DNA of 9,761 nt from positions 1-9,761 of the forward strand of contig JAIVGT010000015.1 in NCBI GenBank assembly GCA_020201485.1, in the 5' to 3' direction. The position numbers were made by a program, and so were the translations under genes. The notes under the pieces were generated by a model. That model did not search any database. It was not told where the DNA came from and saw only the letters and a program-made list of their open reading frames with translations. Numbering within the stretch: position 1 is the stretch's first letter; every line of letters starts with the position of its first letter. Shown here one piece after another: positions 1-6,405 of this stretch. Source of the stretch: Halobacteriales archaeon. Its GTDB lineage: Archaea; Thermoplasmatota; SW-10-69-26; JACQPN01; JAIVGT01.

Positions 1-185
1 ACCTCTTCCAGGTAGTGCGGCCGCGTCAGGAACCGCAGCAGCTTCAGGCGCATCGGGCTGGCCAGGGGGCGGAGCCACTCCGCCATGCGCTCCAGGTCCG
101 CGTCCTCGTGCCGCCGCTCGCGCGCGCTGCCCGCGAGGTAGGCTTGCATCGCCGCTTCCCTTTCGTCGCTCCGAGGTGTGGGCAT
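1..185 (-). CDS. ArsR-type winged-helix transcriptional regulator, N-terminal part (cut by window edge)
   Basis: The first 61 codons of a gene that runs off the left edge. The protein opens with a charged helical stretch (residues 10-35). It then enters a sequence typical of the first helices of ArsR-family DNA-binding domains: AEWLRPLASPMRLKLLRFL at residues 35-53, the usual 'sum of the first helix, then SPxRLxIL' pattern. The recognition helix and any metal- or ligand-binding residues lie outside the window, so the effector is unknown. The ATG at 185 is chosen because GGAGGG sits 7 nt before it; Met13 (149) is a weaker alternative. The gene starts 3 bp after the stop of the membrane kinase, so the two very likely share a transcript and may be translationally coupled. 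The regulator could act downstream of the kinase or autoregulate the pair; both are inferences. The family call is fairly sure even though only the N-terminus is visible. Confidence 0.75.
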   Translation of the reverse strand, partial: MPTPRSDEREAAMQAYLAGSARERRHEDADLERMAEWLRPLASPMRLKLLRFLTRPHYLEE

Positions 186-188
186 GGC

Positions 189-2363
189 TCAACCCTCCGA
201 CCACCGGGGCCGGTCCGATGGCAACCTGCCCGTCGCGGGGCGGGCGCGCTCGGCGAGGCGGTCGAGCGCCCCGAGCATCTCCTCCGCGGACCGGAACCGC
301 TTCCACGGGTCCTCCGCCAGGCAGCGCGCGAGGAAACGCTCCCACGGCGCGGGCACCGTCCCGGTGGCGGGTGGGCCGGCTCCCGTGGCCGGGCGGCCGG
401 TCAGCATCTCCCGCGCCACGACGCCCAGCGCGTAGACGTCGCTCGCCGGCGTCGGGGAGCCGCCCGCAACCAGCTCCGGAGCCATGTAGCCGAGCGTGCC
501 CAGGCCGCTCAGCGTCGCGCCGTGCTGGACCAAGGTCCGTCCGCGGGGCGTCGCCCGGGCCAGCCCGAAATCGGCGAGCTTCGCCTCGCCGTGGGCTCCG
601 AGGAGGATGTTCTCCGGCTTCAGGTCCCCGTGGACGATGCCGGCATCGTGGAGCGCGGCCAGCCCGGCCAGGCAGTCGCGGAGCAAGCGCCGCGCCTCGG
701 CCGGGTGCACCGGGCGCTCCCGGTCGATGCGTTCGCGCACCGAGCCGCCCTCGGCGAACTCCATCACCACCATCGCCCCGTCGTCGATGGGCACCACGTC
801 GTGGACGACGACGAGGTTCCGATGGGCGACGCGACGCGCCACCTCCAGCTCGCGGAGCGAGCTCGCCCGCGCGCCGCGCGGGCCGGCGAGGTCGGCACGG
901 ATGCGCTTGAGCACGACGTGCTGCCCGGTGGTGTTGTCGAAGGCGAGGTGGACGGTGGAGAAGCCGCCGCTGCCGAGGCGGCGCACGATGGTGTACCGCC
1001 CCTCCGCCTCGTCCGTGCGGCGCGTCGTGCGCGGGTCCTCGGCGCGGGCGATGGCGACGAGCGTGTCGTGCTCCCGCCCGGAGATGGCGAGCTGCTGGCG
1101 CGTGCGCTCCACCTCCGGCTCCGTCCGGTCGACGGGTTGGCCGTTCGCGACGCGCGCGGCGAGGAGCGCGCGGTACACCTCGATGCCCCGCTCGTGCAGG
1201 TACGCGCCGGAGCGGCGGCGCTGGGTCGCAGCGCGCGACACGGCGAGCCCTCCGGCGGCCGCGGCGAACGCGAGGGCGGCCGCTGCCGCCGCCCAGGGGC
1301 CGAAGGCGGATCCCACGGCGGCCACGGCGACGAACAGGCCCGTGCCGAGCACCGCGACGAGCGCGACGCGCGTGACGCGCGCGTCCACGGCGAGGACGTC
1401 GTAGCGCACGATGCCGACGATGATGGCCGCGGAGAAGGCGAACCAGCGGATGGAGAAGATGAACGCCTGGTCCACGGCCAGCCCGAACGCGGCGAGGACA
1501 TCGGGCACCCCCCAGCCGGCACGGGCCAGGGCGACCGGCACGCGGCCGACCGTCCAGAGCAGGCCGAAGGCGAGGAAGGCGGACCCCGCGACGCGCAGGA
1601 CCGAGCGTGCGTCGTCCCGGCGCGCCTCCGTCGCCGGGCGATGCTCGACGCGGTGGCGGATGGCGAGGAAGAGCGCGGCGAGGATGACGAGGCGCAGCGC
1701 GAGCTCGAGGAACGTGTGGTCGTCCGCGTAGCGCCACACGTAGTCCAGCAAGGCACCGAGAGGCGCATCGGAGAAGGCGAGCGCGATGCGCGGCAGGATG
1801 GCCACGAGCACCCCGAGGGTCACGACGCGGGTCTGCTGGGCCATGATGGTGCTCGGCTCCGTGAGCAGGTTGTCCATCAGGCGGAAGATGGCGTAGGCGT
1901 AGCACAGCATCGCGTACGCGAAGAAGGCGAGGCGCAGCGGGTCGAGCTGGAACGGCTGGGTCCCTCCGGACAGCCCGCGGCCGGCGACCTCGGCGGCGAG
2001 GAACACGACCCCCGGCCCGAACAGCAGCGGCGCGCCCCACGGATGCTCGGCGAACAGGGTGCGCCGGGGGAAGAGGGACACGAAGTAGACGAGCACGGGC
2101 GGGTCGAGGGCGAGGAACGCCGCGCCGAGGCCGTGGACCACCCCGATGGACACCGGGAGCTGGACGGTGAGCGCGAGCTGGTCCAGCCCCGTCATGAGGA
2201 AATTGCCGCTGACGAGGACGAGGAAGAAGGCGAGCCATTGGTTCCAGTTGCGGCGCGGCCCAGCCGCCAGCAGCATCAGCGCCACGGCGGCGGTGATGGC
2301 GGTGACGCTGAGGTTGAACGCGGCCCACACGGCCCTGAACGCCTCGGACTCTGGGAGGACCAT
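189..2363 (-). CDS. Membrane-embedded serine/threonine protein kinase (multi-TM N-terminus, C-terminal kinase)
   Basis: 724 residues in three parts. Residues 1-375 hold about eleven hydrophobic segments (roughly 11-34, 41-64, 72-97, 111-127, 144-163, 178-196, 218-235, 258-280, 299-320, 331-352, 356-375), an integral-membrane region of unknown ligand. Residues 380-450 are a charged helical linker with a YRALL...LAISGREHDTL pattern, like short helical modules in other archaeal signalling proteins (inference). Residues 457-705 are a Hanks-type kinase domain: glycine loop LGSGGFSTV (463-471), ATP-binding Lys486, helix-C Glu505, catalytic loop HGDLKPEN (578-585, Asp580 catalytic), DFG (598-600) and APE (628-630). 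All core residues are present, so it should be active. The HRD arginine is Gly579, making it a non-RD kinase. The ATG at 2363 begins just before the first TM segment; in-frame codons further upstream encode only low-complexity Pro/Arg sequence. No Shine-Dalgarno is seen. The kinase probably faces the cytoplasm and is co-expressed with the downstream ArsR-type regulator. Confidence 0.9.
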   Translation of the reverse strand: MVLPESEAFRAVWAAFNLSVTAITAAVALMLLAAGPRRNWNQWLAFFLVLVSGNFLMTGLDQLALTVQLPVSIGVVHGLGAAFLALDPPVLVYFVSLFPRRTLFAEHPWGAPLLFGPGVVFLAAEVAGRGLSGGTQPFQLDPLRLAFFAYAMLCYAYAIFRLMDNLLTEPSTIMAQQTRVVTLGVLVAILPRIALAFSDAPLGALLDYVWRYADDHTFLELALRLVILAALFLAIRHRVEHRPATEARRDDARSVLRVAGSAFLAFGLLWTVGRVPVALARAGWGVPDVLAAFGLAVDQAFIFSIRWFAFSAAIIVGIVRYDVLAVDARVTRVALVAVLGTGLFVAVAAVGSAFGPWAAAAAALAFAAAAGGLAVSRAATQRRRSGAYLHERGIEVYRALLAARVANGQPVDRTEPEVERTRQQLAISGREHDTLVAIARAEDPRTTRRTDEAEGRYTIVRRLGSGGFSTVHLAFDNTTGQHVVLKRIRADLAGPRGARASSLRELEVARRVAHRNLVVVHDVVPIDDGAMVVMEFAEGGSVRERIDRERPVHPAEARRLLRDCLAGLAALHDAGIVHGDLKPENILLGAHGEAKLADFGLARATPRGRTLVQHGATLSGLGTLGYMAPELVAGGSPTPASDVYALGVVAREMLTGRPATGAGPPATGTVPAPWERFLARCLAEDPWKRFRSAEEMLGALDRLAERARPATGRLPSDRPRWSEG
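193..198 (-). promoter_or_regulatory. Shine-Dalgarno site for the ArsR-type gene, inside the kinase gene
   Basis: On the minus strand GGAGGG is followed by 7 nt and then the ATG at 185. It lies within the last codons of the kinase, whose TGA is at 191-189. It is the clearest ribosome-binding site in the window; most other genes here lack one. It fits an internal operon gene, whereas first genes may be leaderless. Confidence 0.75.
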
Positions 2364-2365
2364 GC

Positions 2366-2384
2366 TCGCCTGTGTGCCAGGCGA
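2366..2384. promoter_or_regulatory. Perfect 7-5-7 inverted repeat abutting the kinase start codon
   Basis: TCGCCTG, a 5-nt spacer, then CAGGCGA: a perfect inverted repeat 2 bp from the kinase ATG (2363). It fills the place where a Shine-Dalgarno sequence would be. In RNA it would form a 7-bp hairpin that could mask initiation; in DNA it could be a dimer-binding operator, for example for the ArsR-type protein of the same operon. Inverted repeats of this size also arise by chance in GC-rich DNA, so function is only a suggestion. Confidence 0.35.
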
Positions 2385-2406
2385 TGGCGGGTCATGAAGG
2401 GTTCGG

Positions 2407-2428
2407 GGAGACCCGGTCGGGCCTCTCC
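2407..2428. other. GC-rich hairpin in the 170-bp gap between thioesterase and kinase
   Basis: GGAGACCC, a GGTC loop, then GGG, a two-base bulge and TCTCC: an imperfect stem in the gap 2364-2533. It lies about 105 bp after the thioesterase stop and 44 bp before the kinase start, so it could end the thioesterase transcript or sit in the kinase leader. No U-run follows it on the minus strand. The rest of the gap shows no ORF and no clear TATA/BRE or -35/-10 pair. Confidence 0.25.
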
Positions 2429-2533
2429 GCCGCGGAAACGAACCCGGCCGGGCCCTCCCGTGCGGCGTGTGGGAGCGCGGCGTCCTGCGCGACGACGGAC
2501 ATTTGCCCGCCGTGATCCCGGCCGCGGCTCGGC

Positions 2534-2929
2534 TCACGTCTCCAGCGCCTTGCGCAGTTCCGCCGGGATGGGCTGCTTCGCCCGCTTCCCGTAGTCGTAG
2601 AGCACTTGGACCGTCTCGCCCTCGGCGACGAGCCGGCCCTTCGACTTCTCCTTCAGCTCATACTTGAACGTGAAGCTCGTGTTGCCGACGCGCGTCGGCC
2701 AGACCTTCACCGTGAGCACCTCGCCCATGTACGCCGGGCTGTGGAAGTCGCAGGAGGCGCGCGCGACGATGAACCCGATGTGCTCCGGGCGGTCCTTGCC
2801 GATGATGGCCAGGAACGCCTCGACGCGGGCCGTCTCCATGTAGGCGAAGTACACGGCGTTGTTGAGGTGCCCGGCGACGTCGATGTCCCGCCACGGGACC
2901 TTGATGTCCACGGCGTACGGCCACGCCAT
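2534..2929 (-). CDS. Hotdog-fold acyl-CoA thioesterase (4HBT / YbgC-like)
   Basis: 131 residues, the usual size for a single hotdog domain. Residues 13-35 carry the family signature W-R-D-I-D-V-A-G-H-L-N-N followed by Y27, E32 and R35. Asp17 matches the catalytic aspartate of 4-hydroxybenzoyl-CoA and YbgC-type thioesterases, which hydrolyse acyl-CoA to free acid and CoA in the cytoplasm. The rest (FHSPAYMGEVLTVKVWPTRVG; SFTFKYEL) is the expected beta-sheet pattern. The acyl substrate cannot be read from the sequence. I place the start at the ATG at 2929. An in-frame ATG at 2974 would add 15 Arg/Ala-rich residues outside the fold and leave only 8 bp to the divergent FdhD-like gene, whereas 2929 leaves 53 bp for divergent promoters. 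Neither start has a Shine-Dalgarno. It is on the same strand as the kinase but 170 bp away, so probably a separate unit. Confidence 0.85.
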   Translation of the reverse strand: MAWPYAVDIKVPWRDIDVAGHLNNAVYFAYMETARVEAFLAIIGKDRPEHIGFIVARASCDFHSPAYMGEVLTVKVWPTRVGNTSFTFKYELKEKSKGRLVAEGETVQVLYDYGKRAKQPIPAELRKALET

Positions 2930-2971
2930 GCGCCGGGCAGCGCGAGCGTGGGCCTTGAAGGTTCGCCAGGG

Positions 2972-2985
2972 CATGCCCGGGCATG
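2972..2985. promoter_or_regulatory. 14-bp perfect palindrome between divergent genes
   Basis: CATGCCCGGGCATG is self-complementary over 14 bp. It overlaps the FdhD-like start codon (2983-2985) on one arm and, on the other, the alternative far-upstream ATG of the thioesterase frame (2974-2972). It could be an operator for the divergent pair, but a single 14-bp palindrome is not rare in DNA of this composition. Confidence 0.3.
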
Positions 2986-3696
2986 GAGGGCCGGGCGGAG
3001 GTGCGCGCGCGCGTGCTCGGGCCGCGCGGGGCGCGCGACGAGGCGGCGAGCGTGGCCGAGGAGGCCGAGATCACGCTCCTGCTCCGGCGCAAGGTCGTGG
3101 CGCGGCTCGCGGCCAGCCCGGTCGCGCTCGAGGAGCTGGCGCTCGGGCACCTGGCGCTGCGCGGGCTGCTCGCGTCGCGCGCGGACGTGCGCGACGTGCG
3201 CGTGCGCCGCTGGCGCGACGGGTTCCACGTCGTGGTGGACGCGCGCGCCGGGCGGCGGGCCACGCCGCGGCGAGGGGCGCCGACCGCGACGCGCGGGGAG
3301 TTGCTCGCGGCCATGCGCCTGCTGCACGCGGCCTCGGACATGTACCGGGGCGGCGGGGGCGTGCACACGAGCGCGCTCGCCGCGCTCCGGCCCGAGCCCC
3401 GCCTCGTGCACGTCGCGGCGGACGTGGGCAAGGTCAACACCATCGACCGGCTCGCGGGGAAAGCCCTGCTCGCCGGCACGCGGCCGCGCGGCGCACCCTT
3501 GCTCCTCACCACCGGCCGCATCACGGGCGCGATGGCGGAGCGTGGCCTGGCCCTGGGCTGCGCTCTCCTCGTGAGCCACAGCGGTCCGACCGCGCGCGCC
3601 GTCGCCGTGGCGCAAGAGGCGCGCGTCTCCCTCGTCGGCTATGCCCGCGGGGGGCGGTGCACGGTGTACACCTCCCGGGCGCGCATCCGTCCCTGA
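2983..3696 (+). CDS. FdhD-like protein lacking the catalytic CxxC
   Basis: 237 residues, slightly short for FdhD. FdhD proteins move sulfur from a cysteine desulfurase to the molybdenum cofactor of formate dehydrogenases and bind the bis-MGD cofactor. Family landmarks in order: the N-terminal strand and PVALEELALGHL (46-57), ELLAAMRLLHAASDMY (106-121), GGVHTSAL (125-132), the family's DVG-x-x-N-x-x-D block as ADVGKVNTIDRLAG (146-159), TTGRI (176-180), SHSGPTARAV (198-207) and SLVGYARGG...VYT (216-230). The CGxCG motif that accepts sulfur, normally before the 'LL.AM..L' helix, is absent: the stretch 88-105 has no cysteine, and the only ones are Cys193 and Cys226. It may therefore bind cofactor or act as a chaperone without transferring sulfur, or it may be a divergent paralogue. 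No formate dehydrogenase or molybdopterin gene is in the window. The ATG at 2983 is the first in frame; no Shine-Dalgarno is seen. Confidence 0.8.
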   Translation: MEGRAEVRARVLGPRGARDEAASVAEEAEITLLLRRKVVARLAASPVALEELALGHLALRGLLASRADVRDVRVRRWRDGFHVVVDARAGRRATPRRGAPTATRGELLAAMRLLHAASDMYRGGGGVHTSALAALRPEPRLVHVAADVGKVNTIDRLAGKALLAGTRPRGAPLLLTTGRITGAMAERGLALGCALLVSHSGPTARAVAVAQEARVSLVGYARGGRCTVYTSRARIRP

Positions 3697-3823
3697 GGCG
3701 GGCTGTTCTCCCCGGCGGTGACAGGGCGCGCGTGAAGCCCTGGCAGCGGCGCTGGGCCCCGATGCGCGCGCGGCTCCAGCAGAAGCTTCAAGCCCGACCG
3801 GCCGGTGCGCACGCGGTGCCCGC

Positions 3824-5143
3824 ATGAGCCGCGCCCTCGCCGTCCTCAGCCTCGTCCTCCTGACCCTGCCGCTGCTCGCGGTCAGCAGCCCGGCCCCGAG
3901 CGCGCCCTCGTTCAACATCTACCCCGCCCCGAGCGGCGTGGGGAACAACGCGGGCGAGCCGAGCATCGGCGTGGACTGGAACACGGGCAAGGTCCTGTAC
4001 CTCGCCGGCCTGGACACGCTGCGGGTCAACTTCGACAGCGCGCACCCGGCGAACGCCAACTGGTTCGACGTCACCTTCCTCATGACCGGGTTCACGAGCG
4101 AGGACCCCATCCTGTTCACCGATTCGCAGACGGGACGGACCTTCGTCAGCCAGCTCCTCGGCACGTGCAGCCTCATGGCGTACACGGACGACGACGGCTC
4201 GAACTGGGTCCCGACCGGCGGATGCGGCGTGCCTTCCGGCTTCGACCACCAGGCGGTGGGCGGCGGCCCGTTCGCTGCGCCCCTCGTCGGCACGCCGGTC
4301 TACGAGCACGCCGTGTACTACTGCGCCCAGGAGGCGCTGGCCGCGAGCTGCGCGCAGAGCCAGGACGGCGGCCTGACCTTCGGGCCCAGCGTTCCCATGT
4401 ACGCGCTGAACTGCATCGGCCTGCACGGGCACCCGCGCGTCGCGCCCGACGGGACGGTGTACGTGCCGAACATGGACTGCGCGAACGGTGAGCAGGGGGT
4501 CGCGGTCAGCGCCAACAACGGCATCCAGTGGGCCATCCGCACCGTGCCCGGCTCGACCACGCGCGACAAGAGCGACCCGAGCGTGGCCGCGGGCAGCGCG
4601 GGCCGCGCGTACTTCTGCTACGCGGACGGCGACGGCCACGCCCGCGCCGTGAGCAGCACCGACCAGGGCCGGAGCTGGAACGCGCCCTCCGACCTCGGCG
4701 CGGCGTTCAACCTGCAGAACACGGAGATCCCCGCCGTCATCGCCGGCGACGACCTGCGCGCGGCCTGCGCCTTCCTCGGCACGCCGACCGCAGGCGACGA
4801 CCAGGCGTCGGGCTTCCAGGGCGTGTGGCACCTGTACGTCAGCTTCACCTATGACGGCGGCGCGACGTGGGAGACGGTGGACGCGACGCCCACCGACCCG
4901 GTGCAGCGCGGGTGCATCTGGATGCAGGGCGGCGGCAACGCCTGCCGGAACCTGCTCGACTTCATGGACATCACGGTGGACGCCTGGGGCCGCGTGCTCG
5001 TGGGCTTCGCCGACGGCTGCGTGAGTGCGACGTGCATCGGCCCGTCCGGCGGGCCGGGCGACAGTCGCGCGTCGAAGGCGACCATCGCGCGCCAGGCGAG
5101 CGGCACCATCGGCCTGTTCGCGGCGCACGACCCGCTGCCGTAG
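3824..5143 (+). CDS. Secreted Asp-box (BNR) beta-propeller protein, cysteine-rich
   Basis: 439 residues with an N-terminal signal peptide: Arg3, a hydrophobic core at 5-20 and cleavage probably near AVSS-PAP (20-25). Five Asp-box repeats (S/T-x-D-x-G-x-x-W/F) mark successive blades: YTDDDGSNW (120-128), QSQDGGLTF (178-186), VSANNGIQW (228-236, degenerate), SSTDQGRSW (277-285) and FTYDGGATW (341-349). This is the fold of sialidases and many non-enzymatic sugar- or protein-binding proteins. I see no FRIP-type arginine motif, so sialidase activity should not be assumed. There are twelve cysteines after the signal peptide, which suggests disulfides and an extracellular location. There is no lipobox and no C-terminal anchor, so it may be released or held non-covalently. 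It is more distant from the three lipoproteins at the right end than they are from each other. Its stop (TAG) directly abuts the stop of the convergent acetyltransferase. The ATG at 3824 is where the signal peptide starts. Confidence 0.85.
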   Translation: MSRALAVLSLVLLTLPLLAVSSPAPSAPSFNIYPAPSGVGNNAGEPSIGVDWNTGKVLYLAGLDTLRVNFDSAHPANANWFDVTFLMTGFTSEDPILFTDSQTGRTFVSQLLGTCSLMAYTDDDGSNWVPTGGCGVPSGFDHQAVGGGPFAAPLVGTPVYEHAVYYCAQEALAASCAQSQDGGLTFGPSVPMYALNCIGLHGHPRVAPDGTVYVPNMDCANGEQGVAVSANNGIQWAIRTVPGSTTRDKSDPSVAAGSAGRAYFCYADGDGHARAVSSTDQGRSWNAPSDLGAAFNLQNTEIPAVIAGDDLRAACAFLGTPTAGDDQASGFQGVWHLYVSFTYDGGATWETVDATPTDPVQRGCIWMQGGGNACRNLLDFMDITVDAWGRVLVGFADGCVSATCIGPSGGPGDSRASKATIARQASGTIGLFAAHDPLP

Positions 5144-5614
5144 TCAGCGCAGCTCGAGCAGGACCTCGTCCACGTCGTGGCCGCGCGCCGCGGCGAACGC
5201 GCGCGCCGAGCCCACGCGGCGGAAGCCGCACTGCTCCAGGACGCGCAGGGAGCCGGCGTTGTCGGCGGCCGCGCTGGCGAAGAGCGGGCGCTGCGGGAGC
5301 TCGCGCAGGAAGCGGCGCAAGGCCTCCGTCGCCAGGCCGCGCCCCCAGTGCGCGCGGTCGAGCCAGTACGTGACCTGCGGCTTGCCGTCCTGCAGGAAGC
5401 TGGCCACCACGCCCACGAGCCGCCCGTCGAGGAGGATGGCGCGCGCCGTGACCGCGGGCTCGTCGAGCACGCGCCGCCAGTGGTCCTCGAACGCCGGCCA
5501 GGTCGCGCGCTCCGGTGGCACGAACGCGGCCATGCGCATGGCGACGGGGTCGCGCTGCTGCTCGAACAGGGCCGGCAGGTCGGTCTCGGCCAGCGGGCGG
5601 AGCTCGACGGGCAC
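5144..5614 (-). CDS. GNAT-family N-acetyltransferase (RimJ/RimL-like)
   Basis: 156 residues, a complete single GNAT domain. It opens VELRPLAETDLPALFE, the standard first strand and helix of this subfamily. It has the acetyl-CoA pyrophosphate-binding loop HWGRGLATEAL (89-99, R/Q-x-x-G-x-G/A pattern) and ends in the typical DNAGSLRVLEQCGFRRVG (118-135). Such enzymes move an acetyl group from acetyl-CoA to a primary amine: protein N-termini, side chains or small molecules such as antibiotics or polyamines. The substrate cannot be told from sequence. The start is a GTG at 5614 with GGAGG 4 nt upstream. The first in-frame ATG (residue 26) would remove the first strand and helix, and the open frame further upstream encodes nothing GNAT-like. 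It is convergent with the secreted propeller, with no bases between the two stop codons and thus no room for a separate terminator. Confidence 0.88.
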   Translation of the reverse strand: MPVELRPLAETDLPALFEQQRDPVAMRMAAFVPPERATWPAFEDHWRRVLDEPAVTARAILLDGRLVGVVASFLQDGKPQVTYWLDRAHWGRGLATEALRRFLRELPQRPLFASAAADNAGSLRVLEQCGFRRVGSARAFAAARGHDVDEVLLELR

Positions 5615-5618
5615 ACTG

Positions 5619-5623
5619 CCTCC
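5619..5623 (-). promoter_or_regulatory. Ribosome-binding site supporting the GTG start of the acetyltransferase
   Basis: GGAGG on the minus strand, 4 nt before the GTG at 5614. It is the main reason for choosing this non-ATG start together with the exact fit to the GNAT N-terminus. Confidence 0.55.
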
Positions 5624-5740
5624 GAGGGGGAAGCCCTCGGCCCGGCCAGGCCGCGCCGGCCGATGAAGGTTTTCGGCCCAGGCTGCGCGGAGCCCTTGGA
5701 AGGGCCGACTCCGGCTGGGGACGATGCCCTTGCGGCAGTG

Positions 5741-5763
5741 TGTTCGGCACGGATGTTCGGCAC
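5741..5763. repeat. Tandem 10-bp direct repeat in a divergent promoter region
   Basis: TGTTCGGCAC occurs at 5741-5750 and again at 5754-5763, a 13-bp period. It lies 46 bp before the small secreted protein gene (5810), in the 195-bp divergent gap 5615-5809. Tandem same-orientation half-sites upstream of an operon are a common arrangement for activator or repressor binding. No confident TATA/BRE or -35/-10 elements can be assigned in the rest of the gap. A GAGGAGG at 5787-5793 is 16 nt from the ATG, too far for an ordinary Shine-Dalgarno. Confidence 0.35.
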
Positions 5764-5809
5764 CCGCGTCCCAGCCGCCTGATGCCGAGGAGGCAGGCGA
5801 CCCTCGCGC

Positions 5810-6373
5810 ATGCTGGCGAAGCCCCTCCTGGCCGTCGCGCTGCTCCTCGCCCTCTCCCCGCCGGCGCTGGCGTCCCAGGCCTATTGCCAGACCGACACCG
5901 GGGTGGCCCGCGCGAACTGCTCCTCGGCGAGCATCCTCGGCGTCGCGCCGGGCCGGTGCGTGACCGATGCCAGCGGCCAGGTGTGCGAGGCCCGCGTTCT
6001 GGCGACCTTCGGCGTCTCGGCCTGGGCCACCTCGCCGTGGCTGTTCAAGTGGCACATCACCGTGACCGACGGCGGGGGCGCGACGGTGTGCTTCGCCCGC
6101 GACATCGTCAGCCAGGAGCTCGGCACCGCGGACGGCTCCCTCGGCGGGGCGCCGTTCGAGCAGGTGGATGCTTGCGACGTGAGCGTGCGCTTCGTGGACG
6201 CCGCTTGCCAGACCTTCCGTGCGGAGGCGGTCGTCGTGGTCGCCAGCCAGGCCCTCCTCGCCCCGGGCAGCGCCTCGGTCGAGGCGGCGGGGGTGCGCGT
6301 CGGGCTCATCTCCGTGCCGGTCATCGCGGACCAGCCATTCACGCTGTGTCCGAGCGGCGCACAGCAAAGCTGA
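5810..6373 (+). CDS. Small secreted eight-cysteine protein, unknown function
   Basis: 187 residues that I do not assign to a family. The N-terminus is a clear signal peptide: Lys4, a hydrophobic core at 6-19 and an ALA-SQA cleavage site after residue 21. The mature part is predicted mostly beta, with eight cysteines (26, 37, 50, 59, 94, 122, 133, 180), an even number that suggests disulfides in an exported protein. There is no lipobox, no C-terminal anchor and no Asp box. The stop codon overlaps the next possible start as TGATG at 6371-6375, so it is probably in one operon with the lipoprotein array and its product may work beside those proteins at the cell surface. The ATG at 5810 is chosen because it places the signal peptide at the N-terminus; an upstream ATG at 5782 is out of frame. 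Confidence 0.75.
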   Translation: MLAKPLLAVALLLALSPPALASQAYCQTDTGVARANCSSASILGVAPGRCVTDASGQVCEARVLATFGVSAWATSPWLFKWHITVTDGGGATVCFARDIVSQELGTADGSLGGAPFEQVDACDVSVRFVDAACQTFRAEAVVVVASQALLAPGSASVEAAGVRVGLISVPVIADQPFTLCPSGAQQS

Positions 6374-6405
6374 TGGCCCTCGCCGGCGTGGCCCGGCCCG
6401 GTCCC

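Noticed and set aside
15..2594. An 859-codon open frame on the plus strand opposite the kinase
   Set aside because: It is antisense to a kinase with all catalytic motifs. The translation is low-complexity and shows no recognisable domain.
3697..3823. Possible small gene or leader peptide between the FdhD-like gene and the secreted propeller (ATG at 3762, about 21 codons)
   Set aside because: It is short and Arg/Ala-rich with no ribosome-binding site. It ends overlapping the propeller start only by frame chance, and nothing supports translation.
2658..3918. Long minus-strand frames opposite the FdhD-like gene
   Set aside because: The plus-strand frame carries the ordered FdhD blocks; the minus-strand frames are Arg/Ala-rich and featureless.
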